Shown piece after piece: positions 1 through 7,174 of a stretch of 25,333 nt of DNA (its first letter is position 1; each line of letters begins with the position of its first letter). Source of the stretch: Lentzea aerocolonigenes (GTDB lineage Bacteria > Actinomycetota > Actinomycetes > Mycobacteriales > Pseudonocardiaceae); the NCBI RefSeq assembly GCF_000955955.1, contig NZ_JYJG01000370.1, positions 1-25,333 on the forward strand, read 5' to 3'. The translations under genes were made by a program, and so were the position numbers. A model generated the notes under the pieces. That model did no database searches. It was not told the DNA's origin and saw only the letters and a list, made by a program, of their open reading frames with translations.

Positions 1-9
1 TTCATCGCA

Positions 10-32
10 GTTGGTGGTACTTGCAGACGCCA
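10..32. repeat. 23-bp dispersed repeat, copy A (inverted match near the window's other end)
   Basis: These 23 bases occur again, exactly, in inverted orientation at 25143-25165, and a diverged direct copy lies at about 25267-25300. Bases 13-18 (GGTGGT) can also pair with 41-46 (ACCACC), so this copy could serve as a weak terminator for the gene ending at 61. A second short block, 45-58, matches 25309-25322 in inverted orientation at 13 of 14 positions. The match is seen directly. A role as an intergenic repeat family is inference. Confidence 0.6.
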
Positions 33-60
33 GAAGAGCCACCACCTTGGAATCGACCAT

Positions 61-1296
61 CTAGATCAGGAACCGGTACGCGGTGGTGCCCGGCGCCACG
101 TGCTGGATCTTGAGCGGGGACTCCTTCATCCGGCCCCACAGCAGGTCGTAGTCCTCGCGCCGCCCCAGCTCGATGCACACCAGCGCAGCCCCGGTCTCCC
201 GGTTGTCGCGCTTGATGTACTCGAACAGCACGATGTCGTCGTCCTTGCCGAGCACCTCGTCGAGGAACCTGCGCAGCGCGCCCGGCTCCTGCGGGAACTC
301 CACCAGGAAGTAGTGCTTCAGCCCGCGGTGGACCATCGACCGCTCGACGACCTCGGCGTAGCGCGAGACGTCGTTGTTGCCGCCGGAGAGCAGGCACACG
401 ACCGTGGAGTCCGGCGCGACCGAGATCTCCTCGAGCAGCGCCGCCGACGCCAGTGCGCCCGCGGGTTCCGCGATGATGCCGTCGATCTGGTACAGCTCCA
501 GCATCTCCGTGCACACCGCGCCCTCGGACACGGTCAGCAGCTCCGCGCCGCTGTCGCGCACCATCGGGAACGTCACCTCGCCCGCCCGGCGCACCGCGGC
601 GCCGTCGACGAACGAGTCGACCTCGGGCAGCGTGACCGGGCTACCCGCCTGCATCGCGGCGATCATGCTCGCCGCGCCCGCGGGCTCGACGCCGATGATG
701 CGGGTGCGCGGGAAGCGCTCCTTGAACCACGTGCCGACGCCGGAGAGCAGGCCACCGCCGCCGACCGGCACCACGACCACGTCGGGCGCGCCGCCGAGCT
801 GCTGCACGATCTCCAGGCCGACGGTGCCCTGACCGGCGACCGTGCGTCTGTCGTCGAACGCCGGCACCAGGGTCGCGCCGGTGTGCTGCGCGTACTCCTT
901 GGCCAGCGCCGCCGCGTCGTCGTACGTGTCGCCGTCGACGACCAGCTGCACCATGCCCTGACCGAGCGCGGAGATGCGGTCGCGCTTCTGCCGCGGGGTG
1001 GTGCGGGGGACGTGCACGCGGCCCTCGATGCCGAGGCGGCGGCACGCGTAGGCCACGCCCTGGCCGTGGTTGCCCGCCGACGCGCAGACCGCGCCGCCGA
1101 ACGCGAACTCGGTCTGGCAGAGCAGGTTGAACGCGCCGCGCAGCTTGTACGAACGGCCTACCTGGAGGTCCTCGCGCTTGAACCAGACGCGCGCGCCGGT
1201 CCGCTCGGACAACCGCTGGTTCACCTCGAGCGGCGTGGTGCGGGCGACTCCACCGAGCCGGGCTGCGGCCGCGGACACCTCATCAGCGAAGGACAT
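61..1296 (-). CDS. ilvA: threonine ammonia-lyase (threonine dehydratase, IlvA type)
   Basis: PLP-dependent enzyme that deaminates L-threonine to 2-oxobutanoate, the first committed step of isoleucine synthesis, in the cytosol. The 411-residue product has the fold-type II PLP layout. Lys51 in GRSYKLRGAFN is the expected Schiff-base lysine, SAGNHGQG (about 73-80) is the substrate loop, and VGGGGLLSG (178-186) is the phosphate-binding glycine loop. Residues from about 322 to the end form one ACT-like regulatory domain (LVEFPQEPGALRRFLDEVL), as in the shorter actinobacterial IlvA proteins, and would be the site of isoleucine feedback. The ATG at 1296 is preceded by a modest GGAAG. The gene is divergent from the LPMO gene with a gap of only about 70 bases. 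The biosynthetic role is preferred over a catabolic TdcB role because of the ACT domain. Confidence 0.95.
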   Translation of the reverse strand: MSFADEVSAAAARLGGVARTTPLEVNQRLSERTGARVWFKREDLQVGRSYKLRGAFNLLCQTEFAFGGAVCASAGNHGQGVAYACRRLGIEGRVHVPRTTPRQKRDRISALGQGMVQLVVDGDTYDDAAALAKEYAQHTGATLVPAFDDRRTVAGQGTVGLEIVQQLGGAPDVVVVPVGGGGLLSGVGTWFKERFPRTRIIGVEPAGAASMIAAMQAGSPVTLPEVDSFVDGAAVRRAGEVTFPMVRDSGAELLTVSEGAVCTEMLELYQIDGIIAEPAGALASAALLEEISVAPDSTVVCLLSGGNNDVSRYAEVVERSMVHRGLKHYFLVEFPQEPGALRRFLDEVLGKDDDIVLFEYIKRDNRETGAALVCIELGRREDYDLLWGRMKESPLKIQHVAPGTTAYRFLI

Positions 1297-1352
1297 GACA
1301 CTACATCTTCCGTGAACGACTCGGGCCTGGCACGCGTACCCCTAGAAAGACA

Positions 1353-1359
1353 GGGGAGG
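1353..1359 (+). promoter_or_regulatory. ribosome binding site that decides the LPMO start
   Basis: GGGGAGG lies here. It overlaps an in-frame GTG at 1359, so that codon cannot be the start served by it. The GTG at 1365 sits five bases downstream and is the preferred start. Confidence 0.7.
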
Positions 1360-1364
1360 TGCTC

Positions 1365-2144
1365 GTGTTTCGCCTTGTGGGCGTACTGACGCTGCTCATG
1401 ATGCTCTCCGCGGTTCCCGCGCACGCCCATGGCGCGCCCACCGACCCCGCGAGCAGGGCTTATCTGTGCTCACCAGGTCAGTCCTCAGCATCATCCTCGC
1501 CGTGCCGGAAAGCCATTCAGGCGGGTCTGCCGTCCAAGGAGTGGGACAACATCCGGCTGCCGAACGTGGCGGGGCGCGACGCGGCGAGGGTTCCCGACGG
1601 GAAGCTGTGCAGCGCGGGGATCGCGAAGTACGCAGGGCTCGACCTGCCGTCGGCCGAGTGGCCGGCGACGACTTTGAAAAGCACCGCCTTCACCTACCGG
1701 GCGACGATTCCGCACCAGGGCTCGTTCCGGTTCTACGTCACGAAGGACGGCTACACGCCGACGCGCGCGCTGCGGTGGACGGATCTCGAGCAGTTCCTCA
1801 CGGTGCCCACTCCCCCGTTGGTCAACGGTGCGTACGAGTTCAAGGTGCAGCTGCCGCAACGGACCGGGCGTCACCTGATCTACACCGTCTGGCAGAACAC
1901 CGACACACCTGACACCTACTACTCGTGCACGGACATCGAGATCGCGGCCGCCCCGGCAACCACTGCTCCGGCGACCACTGCTCTGGCAACGAGCGCGAGC
2001 ACCCCGCGCCCCGTTCCCGTTGCGTCGAGCGCCGAACAACCTCCTTCCAACGCAACGAGGTTCGGCATGTCCGCCGTGGTAGCGGCACTGGGCGGCCTGG
2101 CGGTGCTGGGCGGGATCATGTTGTGGCGCAAAAGAATTCTGTGA
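1365..2144 (+). CDS. membrane-anchored AA10 lytic polysaccharide monooxygenase
   Basis: Copper enzyme that oxidatively cleaves crystalline polysaccharide (cellulose or chitin) outside the cell. From GTG 1365 the product has 259 residues. A signal peptide ends in VPAHA, giving a mature N-terminus HGAPTDPASRAYLC. His22 would therefore be the first histidine-brace ligand and His117 (TIPHQGSFRFYVTKDGYTP) the second. The motif TGRHLIYTVWQNTDTP and the cysteines match AA10. After the catalytic domain comes an Ala/Thr/Pro linker (TTAPATTALATSAST), then one hydrophobic helix ending in RKRIL, so the enzyme is probably tethered to the membrane or wall. There is no LPXTG motif and no separate binding module. 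Substrate cannot be told from sequence; the GH3 glucosidase in the window makes beta-glucan plausible. Confidence 0.9.
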   Translation: MFRLVGVLTLLMMLSAVPAHAHGAPTDPASRAYLCSPGQSSASSSPCRKAIQAGLPSKEWDNIRLPNVAGRDAARVPDGKLCSAGIAKYAGLDLPSAEWPATTLKSTAFTYRATIPHQGSFRFYVTKDGYTPTRALRWTDLEQFLTVPTPPLVNGAYEFKVQLPQRTGRHLIYTVWQNTDTPDTYYSCTDIEIAAAPATTAPATTALATSASTPRPVPVASSAEQPPSNATRFGMSAVVAALGGLAVLGGIMLWRKRIL

Positions 2145-2227
2145 ACGTCCCGGTCCCCAACAGGTCTGGACCACCTCTACGATGATCTTCGGGCGCGCAA
2201 CCCTGCGATCGTGAGGTGTGTGCCTCT

Positions 2228-3469
2228 ATGGTTAGAAAACTGTTGACTGTGCTGGCTTTGATCAGCGCGGCTCTCTTCCCGGTCGGCATCTCGGCCCCCG
2301 GTGCGGCACAGGCGGTGCCGTTCAAGGTCCTCGGCTTCTACAGCGGTACCTTCGACGCCGCGCACATCGCGTTCGTCAAGGAGGCGAACCCGTGGTTCGC
2401 CAGGGCCGCCCAGGAGAACGGCTTCACCTACGAGGCCACGAACAACTGGGACAGGCTGAGCTCCCTCACCCCGGCGCAGGCTCAGGTCGTGCTGTTCCTC
2501 GACGACCAGCCGCAGAACGCCGCGCAGCGCAACGGTTTCCAGCGCTACATGGAGTCCGGCGGCGGCTTCTTCGGCTTCCACGTGAGTGCCTTCACGCAGA
2601 ACGCGAACGAGTGGTCCTGGTACCACAACACGTTCCTGGGCAAGGGGAACTTCGTCAGCAACACCTGGGGCCCGACCACCGCGGTGCTGAAGGTCGAGAC
2701 CCGCTCCCACCCGTCGACCCTGCGCCTGCCGGACAAGTTCACCTCCTCGGTGAGCGAGTGGTACAGCTGGTCGCGTGACCTGCGCACGAACCCGGACATC
2801 CAGATCCTGGCGAGCGTCGACCCGTCGAGCTTCCCGCTCGGCACCGACCCGAACCAGCAGTGGCGCAGCGGCTACTACCCGATCATGTGGACGAACAAGA
2901 ACTTCAAGATGATCTACGCGAACTTCGGCCACAACGCGATGGACTACCCGAACAACCGGCCGTTGTCGTCGACGTTCGCCTCGGCCACGCAGAACAACTT
3001 CATCATCGACAGCCTGCTGTGGCTCGGCGGTGGCGGCACTCCCCCGCCGCAGGGCGACTTCAAGACCGTGGTCAACCGCGGCAACGGCAAGTGCGTCGAC
3101 GCCAGGTCCGCAGGTGTCGACAACGGCACGGTCATCCAGCAGTACGCCTGCAACGGCACCACCGCACAGAACTTCCGCGCGGTGGCGACGAGCGACGGCT
3201 ACTCGCGCGTCGAGTACCGCAACGACTCGTCGAAGGTGCTGGACGTGAGCAACGTGTCCACTGCGGACGGTGCCGGCATCCACCTGTGGACCTACGGCGG
3301 CGGCAACAACCAGCAGTGGCGCGTCACGACCGGCGCCGACGGCTACTCGACGCTGACCGCGCGCCACTCCGGCAAGTGCCTGTCGGCGCCAGCTGGCACA
3401 GGTGACGGCGTGCAGCTGATCCAGGCGACCTGCAACGGTTCGGCGGCCCAGAGCTTCAAGCTGGGCTAG
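2228..3469 (+). CDS. secreted ThuA-like domain protein with C-terminal ricin-type (CBM13-like) lectin domain
   Basis: The product of 413 residues starts with a clear signal peptide (MVRKLLTVLALISAALFPVG, cleavage near AAQA). Residues of about 32-270 resemble the ThuA/trehalose-utilisation fold, a class I glutamine-amidotransferase-like domain: FKVLGFYSGTFDAAHIAFVKE at the start, VVLFLDDQ, and GGGFFGFHVSAF. After a GGGGTPPPQGD linker, residues of about 280-413 form a ricin-type beta-trefoil with repeats such as GKCVDARSAGVDNGTVIQQY and NNQQWRV. Such fusions occur in polymer-degrading actinomycetes; the chemistry of the ThuA part is not established. ATG 2228 is chosen over an in-frame GTG at 2216, because only the ATG puts a basic residue right before the hydrophobic core and GTG 2216 overlaps the GAGG. 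Confidence 0.88.
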   Translation: MVRKLLTVLALISAALFPVGISAPGAAQAVPFKVLGFYSGTFDAAHIAFVKEANPWFARAAQENGFTYEATNNWDRLSSLTPAQAQVVLFLDDQPQNAAQRNGFQRYMESGGGFFGFHVSAFTQNANEWSWYHNTFLGKGNFVSNTWGPTTAVLKVETRSHPSTLRLPDKFTSSVSEWYSWSRDLRTNPDIQILASVDPSSFPLGTDPNQQWRSGYYPIMWTNKNFKMIYANFGHNAMDYPNNRPLSSTFASATQNNFIIDSLLWLGGGGTPPPQGDFKTVVNRGNGKCVDARSAGVDNGTVIQQYACNGTTAQNFRAVATSDGYSRVEYRNDSSKVLDVSNVSTADGAGIHLWTYGGGNNQQWRVTTGADGYSTLTARHSGKCLSAPAGTGDGVQLIQATCNGSAAQSFKLG

Positions 3470-3511
3470 TCCCGGTTCTGGGCTAGTCGCGGTTCTGGGC
3501 TAGTCGTGCTC
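3461..3511. repeat. three tandem 17-bp repeats spanning two convergent stop codons
   Basis: Units start at 3461, 3478 and 3495 with period 17: CTGGGCTAGTCCCGGTT, CTGGGCTAGTCGCGGTT and a diverged third copy. Each contains CTAG, which reads as TAG on both strands. The plus-strand gene stops in the first copy (3467-3469) and the minus-strand gene stops in the third (3500-3502). The period is not a multiple of three. Confidence 0.9.
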
Positions 3512-3877
3512 GCCGGGGTGAGGCCCGGTCACGGTCACCCGTTCCCCCGGTCTCCTGCTCCCGGAGACCGGGTGGGACGTGGCCAGGAACCCGTACATGT
3601 CGTTGAGCTGGTGCAACGCCGAAACGGCGTCCCGCCACACCGGGCAGGGCCACGCGCGATGGAGTCCGTACCACGTGTGGCACGACTTGCAGCGATGGCG
3701 CTCGTTCGGCTCGTGCATCCGCAGCAGCCCGCGCCACCACGGCAGCGCAGCCCTCAGCTGCTCGCGCAGCTCGAACACCTCGTTCGGCGAGTCCGTCTGC
3801 GCGAGCTGGTCCATGGTCTTGTAGACGACGTCGATCACGGTCCGGTGAAATGATCCCTGTCGTTCAGCAAGCGCCAT
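3500..3877 (-). CDS. hypothetical cysteine-containing protein (125 aa)
   Basis: I do not recognise a named family. The ATG at 3877 follows GGAGG (3887-3891) by nine bases, and the codon use is typical of the host, so the gene looks real. The N-terminal half is helical (TVIDVVYKTMDQLAQ, EVFELREQLRAALPWW). The middle holds RCKSCHTWYGLHRAWPCPVW (residues about 62-81), three cysteines and a histidine that could bind zinc as a small ribbon. The tail is Arg/Gly/Pro-rich. No signal peptide or membrane segment is seen. It converges on the ThuA-lectin gene and diverges from the regulator unit at 4035. Function unknown. Confidence 0.75.
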   Translation of the reverse strand: MALAERQGSFHRTVIDVVYKTMDQLAQTDSPNEVFELREQLRAALPWWRGLLRMHEPNERHRCKSCHTWYGLHRAWPCPVWRDAVSALHQLNDMYGFLATSHPVSGSRRPGERVTVTGPHPGEHD

Positions 3878-3907
3878 GTCCGGTGTCCTCCGGTATCCCC
3901 ACCGCAG

Positions 3908-3936
3908 TTGAGACGGGCACGATGGGAGTCTATGTT
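3908..3936 (+). promoter_or_regulatory. sigma70/HrdB-like promoter for the EspR-ImmA-MAB_1171c unit
   Basis: TTGAGA (3908-3913) and TATGTT (3931-3936) are separated by exactly 17 bases. This is a good match to the vegetative promoter pattern, about 100 bases before the regulator start at 4035. Transcription would begin near 3943, just before the palindrome at 3951. Confidence 0.5.
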
Positions 3937-3950
3937 GGCCAGAGGCGGGG

Positions 3951-3965
3951 TTTCAACTGGTGAAA
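3951..3965. promoter_or_regulatory. candidate operator, imperfect palindrome
   Basis: TTTCAACTGGTGAAA has five-base arms (TTTCA/TGAAA) around a five-base centre. It lies just downstream of the predicted transcription start of the XRE regulator gene, a position suited to autorepression. Binding by the regulator is inference. Confidence 0.35.
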
Positions 3966-4034
3966 ATCCCGTCACCCAGATAGCCCTTTCCGTGGGTGGA
4001 AACGCTCACTGCGCGCAACGGGGGGAGCCCGGCA

Positions 4035-4472
4035 ATGGCGGGGGAACGGTCCCTGGCTGACAAGCTCAACCACCTCTTCGCCCGGCACACCTCCCGCTCC
4101 GGCCAGGAGTACAGCAACGAGCAGGTCGCGGCGGCCATCGCGGACACCGGCGTCACCATCTCCCAGAGCTACATCTGGCAGCTGCGCAAGGCCAAGAAGG
4201 ACAACCCGACTTTCAAGCACTTGCAGGCACTGGCAGGCTTCTTCGGTGTGCCCGTGAGCTACTTCTTCGACGACGAGGTCACCGACCGCGTCGACGAGCA
4301 GCTGAAGTCGTTGCAGGACGAGCAGAGCAGGCTCAACGAGATCGCCGCGGGCAGCGACGCGCAACTCATGGCGATGCGCGCGGGCGAGCTGTCGCCTGAC
4401 CGCCGCCGCCTGGTCATGGAGCTGCTGGACGTCGTCTACCGACAGGAACAGGCCGAGCGCGGCGAAGGATGA
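4035..4472 (+). CDS. EspR-like XRE-family transcriptional regulator
   Basis: DNA-binding protein of 145 residues with the architecture of mycobacterial EspR. A short N-terminal helix (SLADKLNHLFARH) is followed by a helix-turn-helix (NEQVAAAIADTGVTISQSYIWQLRKAKKDNPTFKHLQ is spread over about residues 24-60). Next comes LAGFFGVPVSYFFDDE, then a C-terminal helical dimerisation part ending in RRLVMELLDVVYRQEQAERG. An in-frame GTG at 3996 would add 13 residues, but GGGGGAG (4021-4027) sits seven bases before ATG 4035, which fixes the start. Only three bases separate its stop from the ImmA gene, so the two are co-transcribed. EspR is a nucleoid-associated activator in mycobacteria; whether this protein acts globally or only on its own unit is unknown. 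Confidence 0.88.
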   Translation: MAGERSLADKLNHLFARHTSRSGQEYSNEQVAAAIADTGVTISQSYIWQLRKAKKDNPTFKHLQALAGFFGVPVSYFFDDEVTDRVDEQLKSLQDEQSRLNEIAAGSDAQLMAMRAGELSPDRRRLVMELLDVVYRQEQAERGEG

Positions 4473-4475
4473 CTC

Positions 4476-4988
4476 GTGGCCGAACGAGAGTTGCGCAAGC
4501 GGTGCCGCCGCCTGCTGAACGAACTGGACATCCAGCCGCCGCTGGACGTCGAGGAGCTCTGCCGCAGAGTCGGTGACCAGCGCGGCAAACCCATCCGGCT
4601 GATCGCGCACCCCATTCCGGTGCCCGGCCCGTACGGGGTGTGGATCGCGACCGCCAAGGCCGACTACATCCTGTACCAGCAGGAGACGTCGAAGGCGCAC
4701 CAGAACCACATCATCCTGCACGAGCTCGGGCATGTTCTCGCCGGTCACACGAGTGACGAGCAGGACGACGACCTGCTCGCGGGCCTCTACCCCGATCTCG
4801 AACCGGACGCCGTGCGCCGGGCGTTGCGGCGCACCTCCTACGACACCGCGCACGAGCGCGAGGCCGAGACGGTCGCGACGATCATCCTCGAGTGGGCGTC
4901 GGTGCTGGACAAGGTCGCGCCGCGCAACTCAGAGGGCCCCGCGCGCAGGATGGCGAAGTCGCTCGCCGACCGGATCGGGTGGCTGTAG
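4476..4988 (+). CDS. ImmA/IrrE family zinc metallopeptidase
   Basis: Cytosolic protein of 170 residues with the HExxH zinc motif HELGH at 82-86 (ILHELGHVLAGH). The downstream acidic helix (THEREAE-type, HEREAETVATIILEW) supplies the likely third ligand. Members of this family cleave XRE-type repressors (ImmA of ICEBs1, IrrE/PprI of Deinococcus), so the adjacent EspR-like regulator is the obvious candidate substrate. The start GTG at 4476 follows GAAGGA by six bases. Its stop overlaps the next gene's start by one base (TAGTG at 4986-4990), indicating translational coupling. The family and the pairing are well supported. The actual substrate and the triggering signal are not visible. Confidence 0.9.
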   Translation: MAERELRKRCRRLLNELDIQPPLDVEELCRRVGDQRGKPIRLIAHPIPVPGPYGVWIATAKADYILYQQETSKAHQNHIILHELGHVLAGHTSDEQDDDLLAGLYPDLEPDAVRRALRRTSYDTAHEREAETVATIILEWASVLDKVAPRNSEGPARRMAKSLADRIGWL

Positions 4989-6094
4989 TGGAGTACTTGA
5001 AGGAAACGCAGGGCATCGTCGCGTTCACCGCGTTCGCCGTGATGCTGTACCTGCTGGTCCGGCGTCCGCACGACCCGCGGCTGCGGTCGGTTACGGGTCT
5101 CGTGGCCGGGTGGGCGATCGGTTATCCGTTCGGCAGGGCCGCGGCGAACGGGCGGTGGTTCCTCGGGCTCGACCCGATGGTCTGCCAGCTGATCCAGCAC
5201 GCGCTCCTGCAGGTCGGCGTGTACGGCCTGATCTGCTTCTTCATCTTCTCCGCGCTCGACGACACCAGGGCTCGCCGGCACGCACTGATTCAGCTGGCGC
5301 CCTTGGTCCTGTGCATCTTGGTGATGACGTGGGCGGTCCTGGCGATCCCGGACGACCTGCGCGTGGCGGCGGCGCGGGTGCCGAACTCGCTCGGCGGCGG
5401 ACCGACCGGAATCCTCGCGATCACCGTGTTCTACGCGCTGGGCAACGGTTATCTGCTCTACGGGTTCGCGGCGATGTTCGTCTGGGCCCGCCGCTACGCC
5501 CGCGGTGCCGACCCGAGGCTGCGCAGGGGCCTGCTGATCACCTCGACCGGACTCGGGCTGCTGGTGCCGGCCGACGCGATCTTCGTGGCGTCCAACATCT
5601 CCCGCTACTTCGGCGAACCGCTCCCCCGCTGGCTGCTGACCACCGCCGTGTGGTTCCTGCTGCCGGGCGTGCTGTTGTGCGTCATCGGCGTGATCTACCC
5701 GATCGCCGCGATGCGGTTCGCCGCGACGAGGCTGTGGCTGCGGCACCTGCGCGCCTACCACCGCCTCTCTCCACTGTGGACGCTGCTGCACCAGTCGTTC
5801 CCCGAGGACGCCCTGCACCGCGTGCCGTCCGGGCGCTCCTTCTCGTTGCGGGGCGTGCACCGGCGCTACTACCGGCGGGTGATCGAGTGCCGTGACGGGC
5901 TGGTGCGGATCAGCCCGTACGTCGCCGAGACGCCGGACGAGATGCCGCTGGCCGAGCGTGTGCGCGCCGGCCTGGAGACGCGGCGTTCCGGCGCGGTGAC
6001 GTTGCGGAGGCCGATCGCTCTCGCCATCCCCGAGGACGACGGCATGGACGCCGACGTGCGGGAGCTGGAAAAGCTCGCGGTGGCGTTGCGCTGA
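4988..6094 (+). CDS. seven-helix membrane protein of the MAB_1171c (DUF6545-like) type
   Basis: Product of 368 residues from the GTG at 4988. Seven hydrophobic segments are visible, beginning with GIVAFTAFAVMLYLLV. The others include VAGWAIGYPFG, VGVYGLICFFIFSAL, APLVLCILVMTWAVLAI, an ITVFYALGNGYLLYGFAAMF block, STGLGLLVPADAIF and WFLLPGVLLCVIGVIYPIAAM. A cytosolic tail of about 130 residues follows, carrying LSPLWTLLHQSFPEDAL and RGVHRRYYRRVIECRDGLVRI. This membrane-plus-tail layout matches actinobacterial proteins named MAB_1171c family putative transporters, which often sit beside XRE and ImmA genes. Transport has not been shown for the family to my knowledge; a sensor or anchor for the ImmA protease is an equal possibility. 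An in-frame upstream extension would run through the ImmA gene and is rejected. Confidence 0.82.
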   Translation: MEYLKETQGIVAFTAFAVMLYLLVRRPHDPRLRSVTGLVAGWAIGYPFGRAAANGRWFLGLDPMVCQLIQHALLQVGVYGLICFFIFSALDDTRARRHALIQLAPLVLCILVMTWAVLAIPDDLRVAAARVPNSLGGGPTGILAITVFYALGNGYLLYGFAAMFVWARRYARGADPRLRRGLLITSTGLGLLVPADAIFVASNISRYFGEPLPRWLLTTAVWFLLPGVLLCVIGVIYPIAAMRFAATRLWLRHLRAYHRLSPLWTLLHQSFPEDALHRVPSGRSFSLRGVHRRYYRRVIECRDGLVRISPYVAETPDEMPLAERVRAGLETRRSGAVTLRRPIALAIPEDDGMDADVRELEKLAVALR

Positions 6095-6109
6095 GCTTAT
6101 GGTCCCGGT

Positions 6110-7174
6110 GTGGACCTGCCCGTGATGCCGCCGGTGAAGCCGATGCTCGCGAAGTCCGTCCCCGAACTGCCGCGCGGGGACGGTCTCGCGTACGAGCCGA
6201 AGTGGGACGGCTTCCGCTGCATCGTGTTCCGCGACGGCGACGAGGTGGAGCTGGGCTCGCGCAACGACAAGCCGCTCACCCGCTACTTCCCCGAGGTCGT
6301 CGAGCTGCTCCGCGAGTCGCTGCCGCCGCGTTGTGTCGTGGACGGCGAGATCGTGCTGGTCACGCCGGACGGCCTGAGCTTCGACACGCTCCAGTTGCGC
6401 CTGCACCCGGCGGCCTCGCGCGTGCGCAAGCTGTCCGTGGAGACGCCGGCCTCGTTCGTCGCGTTCGACCTGCTGGCGTGCGGCGACCAGGACGTCACCA
6501 CGTTGCCGCTGGCCGAGCGGCGCAAGCTGCTGGAGGAGATCGTCACCGAGATCCCGGGCGTCTACCTGACACCGTCCACTGCGGACCCCGAGGTCGCGCA
6601 GGACTGGTTCACCCGCTTCGAGGGCGCGGGCTTCGACGGCGTGATGGTGAAACAGCTGGACGGCGTCTACGAGCCGGACAAGCGGGTGATGTTCAAGGTG
6701 AAGCACGAGCGGACCGCCGACTGCGTGGTCGCGGGCTACCGCGTGCACAAGGACGGCGAGACCGTCGGCTCGCTGGTGCTCGGGCTCTACCAGGACGGCG
6801 AGCTGCACAACGTCGGCGTCGCGAGCAGCTTCACCGCGGCGCGGCGGCGTGAGCTGGTCGAGGAGCTCGCGCCGCTGCTCAACCCCGCCGAGCACCCGTG
6901 GGCCGCGTGGGCGACCTACACCGGTCCTGGCATGAACAGCCGCTGGAACCCGGAGAAGCAGCTGCAGATCGTGCTGCTGGACCCGTCGCGGGTGGCCGAG
7001 GTGCGGTACGAGCACGTCCAGGGCGGCCGGTTCCGCCACACGGCGCGGCTCGTGCGGTTCCGGGACGACCGCGATCCGGTCAGCTGCACCTTCGAGCAGC
7101 TGGAAGAGGTCCCGCCCGCCGAGCTGGACGCCCTGTTCGGTGAAGCTGAGCGGCGGCGGACAATCGACCGGTGA
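6110..7174 (+). CDS. ligC: ATP-dependent DNA ligase, LigC type
   Basis: Joins nicked or broken DNA by the AMP-lysine mechanism. The 354-residue length and opening (MDLPVMPPVKPMLAKSVPEL) match mycobacterial LigC. Lys31 in EPKWDGFR is the adenylation lysine (motif I). GSRNDKPLTRYFPEVVELL, VVDGEIVLV (motif III/IV region) and GVMVKQLDGVYEPDKR follow, then MFKVKHERTADCVVAGYRVHK (motif V) and the OB-fold domain to the end. No polymerase or nuclease domain is attached and no Ku gene is in the window, so a backup role in excision repair or alternative end joining is as likely as classical NHEJ. The GTG at 6110 begins 15 bases after the previous stop. Its last bases overlap the YigZ gene (GTGA at 7171-7174), so the two are coupled. 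Confidence 0.92.
   Translation: MDLPVMPPVKPMLAKSVPELPRGDGLAYEPKWDGFRCIVFRDGDEVELGSRNDKPLTRYFPEVVELLRESLPPRCVVDGEIVLVTPDGLSFDTLQLRLHPAASRVRKLSVETPASFVAFDLLACGDQDVTTLPLAERRKLLEEIVTEIPGVYLTPSTADPEVAQDWFTRFEGAGFDGVMVKQLDGVYEPDKRVMFKVKHERTADCVVAGYRVHKDGETVGSLVLGLYQDGELHNVGVASSFTAARRRELVEELAPLLNPAEHPWAAWATYTGPGMNSRWNPEKQLQIVLLDPSRVAEVRYEHVQGGRFRHTARLVRFRDDRDPVSCTFEQLEEVPPAELDALFGEAERRRTIDR

Noticed and set aside
10..43. CRISPR repeat or IS terminal repeat at the window ends
   Set aside because: There are no regularly spaced copies, no transposase, no target-site duplication and no cas gene.
2177..3367. 396-codon minus-strand frame opposite the ThuA-lectin gene
   Set aside because: Val/Arg/Ala-rich product without motifs, lying over a signal-peptide-bearing gene with clear domains.
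4476..4988. Toxin-antitoxin or phage-excision module built on the ImmA/XRE pair
   Set aside because: No integrase, repressor-operator array, toxin or att site is near; the MAB_1171c-like neighbour and EspR-like length fit a chromosomal signalling unit better.
4838..7039. 733-codon minus-strand frame opposite the membrane protein and ligC genes
   Set aside because: The translation is His/Gln/Arg/Asp-rich without domains and crosses two well-identified genes; a GC-skew shadow.
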